DNA from: Xanthomarina sp. F2636L
GTDB taxonomy: Bacteria > Bacteroidota > Bacteroidia > Flavobacteriales > Flavobacteriaceae
Assembly (NCBI RefSeq): GCF_026410195.1
Contig: NZ_JAPMLM010000068.1
Span: 253,001-317,000 of the forward strand
Reading direction: 5' to 3'
Length of the DNA stretch: 64,000 nucleotides
This document shows positions 59,570 to 64,000 of the stretch, in pieces; the stretch's first letter is position 1, and each line of letters opens with the position of its first letter. Below the pieces are notes generated by a model. The model made no database searches, was not told the origin of the DNA, and saw nothing but the letters and a program-made list of their open reading frames with translations. The translations under genes and the position numbers were made by a program.

Positions 59570-61075
59570 ATGGTAGAATACATCATAAAATCCAGCGCTT
59601 GTCTTGCAATTTTCTTACTCTTTTACAAATTGGTTTTAGAGAAAGAAAACATGCATGTTTTTAAAAGGGTTTACTTATTAGCATCTCTAATAATTTCTAT
59701 AGGGATTCCTTTTATAAGTTTTACGCAGTTTATTGAAGTTCCCATGACTATTAATGAAACTGCAGTTAGCGATTCTACTTCAATGTCTTTAATGAACATT
59801 GATGAGTCAATAATCTATTTACCATATGTTTTATGGTCTGGGTATTTGCTAGGTGTTCTGTTTTTTGGATTAAAATTCAGTTACAACTTATGTAGCATCT
59901 TGCTTAAAATAAGTAGAAATCCGAAGTTAAAAAATCAAAAATCTATAAACGTTTTATTAGAAGAATTAATAGTTCCACACACTTTTTTAAAATATATTTT
60001 TCTAAATAAAACACTTTTTGAAACTCAAAAAATCCCTAAAGAAGTATTGATTCATGAAGAAGCTCACGTTTGTCAGAAGCATTCATTAGACATCTTATTT
60101 ATTGAAATTTTTCAAATTGTATTATGGTTTAATCCGCTTATTTATATCCTAAAAAAGAACATAAAATTAAATCATGAATTTTTAGCAGATAGGGAAGTCA
60201 TTAAAAAAGGAGTCAGTTTATCAACCTATCAACAAATTTTATTGGCATTCTCATCAAATGCTTTAGAACCACAATTGGCAACAGCCATTAATTATTCATC
60301 CATCAAAAAACGATTTACAGTTATGAAAACAACATCATCTAGAACAGCAATTTGGTTAAGAAGTTTATTCCTTCTCCCTTTGTTAGCACTATTAATTTTT
60401 AGCTTTAGCACTAAAAAAATAGTTGCAAAAGAAACGAAACTCATTAATAAAATAACGAAAGAAACACAACATAAAGCTAGTGAAGCAGAGTTTGCTGAAT
60501 ACAATAAGCTAGCAAAACACTACAACATGCAACCTTTAAATGAGCGAGTTGTTAAATTACAAGATGTTGAGCGTATGGAGTACATTTATAAAAAAATGAG
60601 TCAAGAGCAAAAAGCTTTAGCCGAACCATTTCCTAATTGTCCTCCACCTCCTCCACCTCCTCCAGCTCCACCTAAAGCTCCTGAAATGAGAATGGCTCAC
60701 GATTTGCCACCTCCACCTCCAATTCCAGCTAATGCGACAGCTGAGGAAAGAATAAAATACCAGAAAACCATAGACGCTTATAATAACGGAAGTCCTGGTT
60801 ATACATATAAAAATAAAAAGGGAGAAGATGTAACAGTTATACCAGATGAAGATAAAATGATTCCTCCACCTCCTCCTCCAAAATCGCCTTTAGATTTTGT
60901 AATTGAAATGGCAAAGAAGAATACTACATTTTATTTTGAGAAAGAAAAAATCTCGTCTGATGAGGCTATTAAGCTTCTAAAAGAAAATCAGTCTATTAAT
61001 ATTTCATCTAAAAATTCATCCTCTATAAACCCTAAAGTATATTTAAGCAAAGAGCCAATTACAATAGACAATTAA
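59570..61075 (+). CDS. M56-family (BlaR1-like) membrane metallopeptidase with proline-rich tail
   Basis: A 501-aa protein. Hydrophobic segments near 5-25, 35-55, 85-105 and 265-285 surround the zinc protease loop with HEEAH (IHEEAHVCQKH, about residue 165) and HEFLADREV. There is no penicillin-binding sensor domain. The tail outside the last membrane segment (about 290-501) holds three poly-Pro runs (PPPPPPPPAPP, PPPPPIPA, PPPPPPKSP). It probably senses an envelope signal and cleaves the BlaI-type repressor encoded just before it. The terminator at 61103-61122 ends the operon. Confidence 0.9.
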   Translation: MVEYIIKSSACLAIFLLFYKLVLEKENMHVFKRVYLLASLIISIGIPFISFTQFIEVPMTINETAVSDSTSMSLMNIDESIIYLPYVLWSGYLLGVLFFGLKFSYNLCSILLKISRNPKLKNQKSINVLLEELIVPHTFLKYIFLNKTLFETQKIPKEVLIHEEAHVCQKHSLDILFIEIFQIVLWFNPLIYILKKNIKLNHEFLADREVIKKGVSLSTYQQILLAFSSNALEPQLATAINYSSIKKRFTVMKTTSSRTAIWLRSLFLLPLLALLIFSFSTKKIVAKETKLINKITKETQHKASEAEFAEYNKLAKHYNMQPLNERVVKLQDVERMEYIYKKMSQEQKALAEPFPNCPPPPPPPPAPPKAPEMRMAHDLPPPPPIPANATAEERIKYQKTIDAYNNGSPGYTYKNKKGEDVTVIPDEDKMIPPPPPPKSPLDFVIEMAKKNTTFYFEKEKISSDEAIKLLKENQSINISSKNSSSINPKVYLSKEPITIDN

Positions 61076-61102
61076 CATAATTAAACAGATACCAACTATT
61101 TG

Positions 61103-61122
61103 AGCCTCGACATTTCGAGGCT
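61103..61122 (+). terminator. Rho-independent terminator after the BlaI/M56 operon
   Basis: Stem AGCCTCGA (61103-61110), loop CATT, stem TCGAGGCT (61115-61122), then seven T. Confidence 0.85.
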
Positions 61123-61185
61123 TTTTTTGTAACAAACATGGCATAATTGCGTTCTAATAGTCTATCAATCAAAATCAAACAAATC

Positions 61186-62295
61186 ATGTTAAAGAAATTC
61201 TTCATTCTTTGTTCTGGATCAGATTCAGACATCTTAGACACTTGTTCTAATGGCGAACAAAATAAATACGCTGGAATTGGAGCCACTGTATTTTTCACAG
61301 CAGTTATGGCATTTATTGCATCTAGTTATGCTCTTTATACAGTTTTCGACAATCCTTATATTGCTATAAGTTTCGGGCTTATCTGGGGCTTGCTTATTTT
61401 TAATCTAGATCGTTTTATTGTTTCAACCATCAAAAAACGTGATCGCTTTTTAGACGAATTCATCCAAGCTATACCTCGAATTATTTTAGCTGTTATTATA
61501 GCCATTGTTATTTCAAAACCTCTAGAACTAAAAATTTTCGAAAAGGAAATTAATCAGGTTTTATTGGATCAAAAAAATGAGTTAACCCTTGCTAACAAAA
61601 ATCAAATCGCACAACAATTCACTCCAAAGATATCCGATTTAAAAAATCAAATTTCCGGTTTAGAACATCAGGTTTCAATAAAAAATGATGAAGTTAATCA
61701 GCTTTACAGTACTTACATTTCTGAAGCTGAAGGCACTGCTGGAACAAAGTTATTAGGTAAAGGCCCTGTTTACAAAGAAAAAAGAGACAAACACGATGCA
61801 TCTTTAGCCGATTTATCAGAACTTAAAACAGAAAATAAAGCTAAAATCTCACTACTTGAAAGACAAATTTCAGATTTAGAAAAAAGCTACAATCTTCAAG
61901 TTGAAAACACTCAGCCAATAATTAACAGTTTTGATGGTCTAATGGCAAGAATTAATGCCTTGAATACATTGCCTTGGCTACCATCTTTTTTTATATTTTT
62001 ATTGTTTTTGGCTATTGAAACCTCTCCAATAATCACAAAATTATTATCTCCAAAAGGTAGCTACGATTTTAAGCTAGAAGATTCAGAAAACATAATCAGT
62101 ACATGGGCCAAACGAAATGTAAAAGAAAGGCAGGTATTATTGGAAACAGACATGGAATTGAATAATAAGATTTACAGTGATATAGCAGAGGAAGAGGAAC
62201 TCTATAATTACAAACGTAAAAAAGCAAAACAACTTATGCAGTTACAAGCAGATGCCTTTTTTGAAAAACAGCAAAAACACTTAAATAAATTATAA
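61186..62295 (+). CDS. DUF4407 membrane protein
   Basis: A 369-aa protein from the ATG at 61186 (MLKKFFILCSGSDSDIL); a TTG at 61147 would add 13 residues. Hydrophobic segments lie at about 30-55, 60-80 and 95-120 and again near 270-290; between them is a long coiled coil (about 135-255, ISDLKNQISGLEHQVS ... LLERQISDLEKSY). It matches DUF4407, a family of unknown function. The coiled coil probably lies outside the cytosol. Confidence 0.85.
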   Translation: MLKKFFILCSGSDSDILDTCSNGEQNKYAGIGATVFFTAVMAFIASSYALYTVFDNPYIAISFGLIWGLLIFNLDRFIVSTIKKRDRFLDEFIQAIPRIILAVIIAIVISKPLELKIFEKEINQVLLDQKNELTLANKNQIAQQFTPKISDLKNQISGLEHQVSIKNDEVNQLYSTYISEAEGTAGTKLLGKGPVYKEKRDKHDASLADLSELKTENKAKISLLERQISDLEKSYNLQVENTQPIINSFDGLMARINALNTLPWLPSFFIFLLFLAIETSPIITKLLSPKGSYDFKLEDSENIISTWAKRNVKERQVLLETDMELNNKIYSDIAEEEELYNYKRKKAKQLMQLQADAFFEKQQKHLNKL

Positions 62296-62374
62296 TCATT
62301 AGGTTGAATATTTACATATTGTAAACTTTATGTTTATTTTTACAGAAGCCAAAACGTATTTCTCTTATATATTT

Positions 62375-63049
62375 ATGAGTAGTAATCCCTTTCATAAAAT
62401 TGCTATCCTGCCTAATTTAATAATTCAAGGCAAGTCTAAATATGTTTGGAATGTATTTTTAAACAGGCTATACTCCAAAGAAATAGCTTTTGGTTTTAAA
62501 CGGGATTTAAGCGTTACTATAAAAAAGCCTAGAACACTTAAACCCACTACTATTCGCAAGTATATTAAAGAAGACGAGAGTTATTTTACTGACAATCCTA
62601 ATAATGGATTAATCCATAAGTTTAAAAACTGTTATGTTGGGATTACCAAAGAAGAGGTTCCTTGCGCTAGAGTTTGGCTTATTGATGCTTCTGAAAACAA
62701 AAAATTAAAATCTATTTGGGGAAAGAGGTTTCCTCAACTTAATCCTGATGAGGTATTATTAGAAAACGTGTTTACAGTCCCAAAATTTCGAGGCATGGGA
62801 ATAATCCCTGCTTTTCTATATGATGTTGCGGAAAGAAGCAAAGATTTAGGTGCAAAATACGCCATTACTTTTGGGGAAGTAAAAAATGCTAACACCTCAA
62901 GATCTTATAACTATGCTGGCTTTACTCCTTATATAGTGAGAAATGTATCTTATTTTTTATTTATAAAGACAATTAAATTTCAAGAGATTTCAAGTAAACA
63001 TTTAGATTCTTATAATAAATCAATTCAAAGAAAAACCACTTCAAAATAA
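62375..63049 (+). CDS. GNAT-like acetyltransferase
   Basis: A 224-aa protein from the ATG at 62375 (MSSNPFHK); an upstream ATG at 62330 adds 15 residues. The second half has a GNAT acetyl-CoA loop, VFTVPKFRGMGIIPAFLYDVAE, then YAITFGEVKNANTSRSYNYAGF. The N-terminal 75 residues are basic and have no match that I recognise. The substrate is unknown. It ends one base from the convergent acyl-CoA synthetase gene. Confidence 0.75.
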   Translation: MSSNPFHKIAILPNLIIQGKSKYVWNVFLNRLYSKEIAFGFKRDLSVTIKKPRTLKPTTIRKYIKEDESYFTDNPNNGLIHKFKNCYVGITKEEVPCARVWLIDASENKKLKSIWGKRFPQLNPDEVLLENVFTVPKFRGMGIIPAFLYDVAERSKDLGAKYAITFGEVKNANTSRSYNYAGFTPYIVRNVSYFLFIKTIKFQEISSKHLDSYNKSIQRKTTSK

Positions 63050-63050
63050 T

Positions 63051-64000
63051 CTATTTTACTTTTTTACCGGAAGCACTCATTTTCATTGCCTTTTCAAAAC
63101 TTATTTTTTGAGGAATTTTATAAATTGCCAGTTTCTTTGAACATGTTTTTAGTATTTTTTCTTTTAATTGTGCTTCATTAAAAGATCCATTTGCTACTAT
63201 AGTTGCTTGAATGGCTTCTCCAAACAAATCATCGTCGTAGCCAGATATTGTACAATCCATAACCTCTTCAACAGAAAGGATGACTTCTTCAATTTCTTTA
63301 GGACTCACTCTTTTACCTGCTACTTTTAAGATTTCTTTTTTTCTGGCCTTTAAATAATAATAGCCGTCTTCGTCAATTACTGCAACATCGCCAGTGTGAA
63401 GCCAACCCTTTTTAAGAGTCTTTCTCGTGTCTTCTTTTTCTTTAAAGTAACCTAACATGATATTTTTGCCTTTAGCTATTAGTTCACCTTCTTCATGAGC
63501 TCCTAAAGTTTCACCTTTTTCGTTCACGATTTTAAACTTTACGTTTGGTATTGGCTTACCTATTGAACTTATTTTTTCTTTAATCATTTTAGGTTCTAAA
63601 TAAGACAATCTAGCTGTTGCTTCAGTTTGTCCATACATAACATAAAAATCAATGTCTGGAAAAGCTTGAGTAAATTCATCTATAAAAACACTATGTAATT
63701 TTCCACCTGCTTGTGTAACATATCTTAAATCTGGAAAAGACGTTGTTTTAAAGGTTTTAGATTTCTTTAATAGAATTTGAAAATGACTAGGAACACCAGC
63801 AAACCCGGTACATTTATAATTCTTAATATCGCTTATTACAGTACCCAGAAACATAAAACTATTGTTTAAAACAATAGAACCTCCAACTCTTAAATGTGTA
63901 TGCAACAAGGATAACCCATAGCAGTAAAAGAATGGTAAAACCACACACATAATATCTTTTGAAGTGAGGTTTAAATATGAAATGATCGAGTCTGTATTAG
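63051..64000 (-). CDS. Acyl-CoA synthetase / AMP-binding enzyme (cut by window end)
   Basis: The frame stays open to the right edge, so the 5' part lies outside the window; the ATG at 63950 is internal (it continues upstream as TDSIISYLNLTSKDI). The visible part holds YGLSLLHTHLRVGGSIVL, the FYVMYGQTEATARLSYL adenylate motif, GWLHTGDVAVIDEDGYYYLKARKKEILKV in its conserved order, and a C-terminal Lys region SASGKKVK. The enzyme would activate a carboxylic acid with ATP and join it to CoA or a carrier protein. The substrate cannot be told. Confidence 0.9.
   Translation of the reverse strand, partial: NTDSIISYLNLTSKDIMCVVLPFFYCYGLSLLHTHLRVGGSIVLNNSFMFLGTVISDIKNYKCTGFAGVPSHFQILLKKSKTFKTTSFPDLRYVTQAGGKLHSVFIDEFTQAFPDIDFYVMYGQTEATARLSYLEPKMIKEKISSIGKPIPNVKFKIVNEKGETLGAHEEGELIAKGKNIMLGYFKEKEDTRKTLKKGWLHTGDVAVIDEDGYYYLKARKKEILKVAGKRVSPKEIEEVILSVEEVMDCTISGYDDDLFGEAIQATIVANGSFNEAQLKEKILKTCSKKLAIYKIPQKISFEKAMKMSASGKKVK

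Noticed and set aside
60642-60889. CCACCT-type DNA repeats as a microsatellite or CRISPR
   Set aside because: They are in-frame proline codons within the M56 protein and have no spacer structure.
1-64000. CRISPR arrays, insertion sequences, rRNA operons
   Set aside because: I saw no direct-repeat arrays, no transposase genes with terminal repeats and no rRNA-like sequence; the only RNA genes supported are one tRNA-Leu and the structured RNA candidate.

Overview
The window is AT-rich chromosomal DNA of a member of the Flavobacteriaceae (Bacteroidota). The evidence is the TAnnTTTG type promoters, a secreted peptidase with a type IX secretion sorting tail, BT4734/VirE-type mobile-element genes, a mevalonate pathway, and close family resemblance throughout. 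I cannot name the genus from sequence alone.

Layout. (1) Positions 1 to about 11,060 are one end of an integrated island. It holds the 3' end of a C5 cytosine methyltransferase, three nuclease-like genes and an XRE-type controller (a restriction-modification locus), a DNA-3-methyladenine glycosylase, a VirE/PriCT-2/DUF3987 replication protein, two small helix-turn-helix proteins, a large unknown protein and a tyrosine integrase. The island ends at what looks like a tRNA 3' remnant followed by a terminator. (2) 11.3-20.4 kb is a signalling locus on the minus strand: a membrane PAS histidine kinase, a lone receiver, a very large REC-GAF-PAS-sigma54 activator, then a good sigma54 promoter with upstream palindromes and two small paralogous STAS-like proteins. 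This is the best candidate here for an undescribed system. (3) 20.8-26.7 kb is an arsenosugar-type operon (peroxidase-like protein, ArsS, rhodanese, two arsenosugar-family glycosyltransferases, purine nucleoside phosphorylase, sterol-desaturase-like oxygenase, DUF547) with no ArsM in view. (4) 26.7-39.9 kb carries pyruvate carboxylase, a flavoprotein plus membrane Fe-S protein pair, lipid/polysaccharide-type glycosyltransferases and hydrolases. (5) 40-44.7 kb is a polyamine operon (arginine decarboxylase, agmatinase, deoxyhypusine-synthase-like enzyme), a structured RNA that folds like 6S RNA, and a small unknown gene. (6) 44.7-48.8 kb is a pseudouridine-synthase-like gene lacking its catalytic Asp, a UbiA prenyltransferase and two mevalonate pathway genes. 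(7) 48.8-64 kb is a mixture: toxin-antitoxin/DUF1697 operon, flavoprotein, phosphodiesterase, thioesterase, OsmC fusion, MsrA/MsrB, tRNA-Leu, dipeptidase, a secreted M28 peptidase, a BlaI/M56 pair with visible operators, DUF4407, a GNAT and the end of an acyl-CoA synthetase.

How the parts work together. The island genes should protect, replicate and move the element. The signalling locus appears self-contained: kinase and receivers feed a sigma54 activator whose own target promoter lies just downstream of it. The arsenosugar genes overlap by a few bases and are probably co-transcribed. The polyamine genes would take arginine to putrescine and then probably homospermidine.
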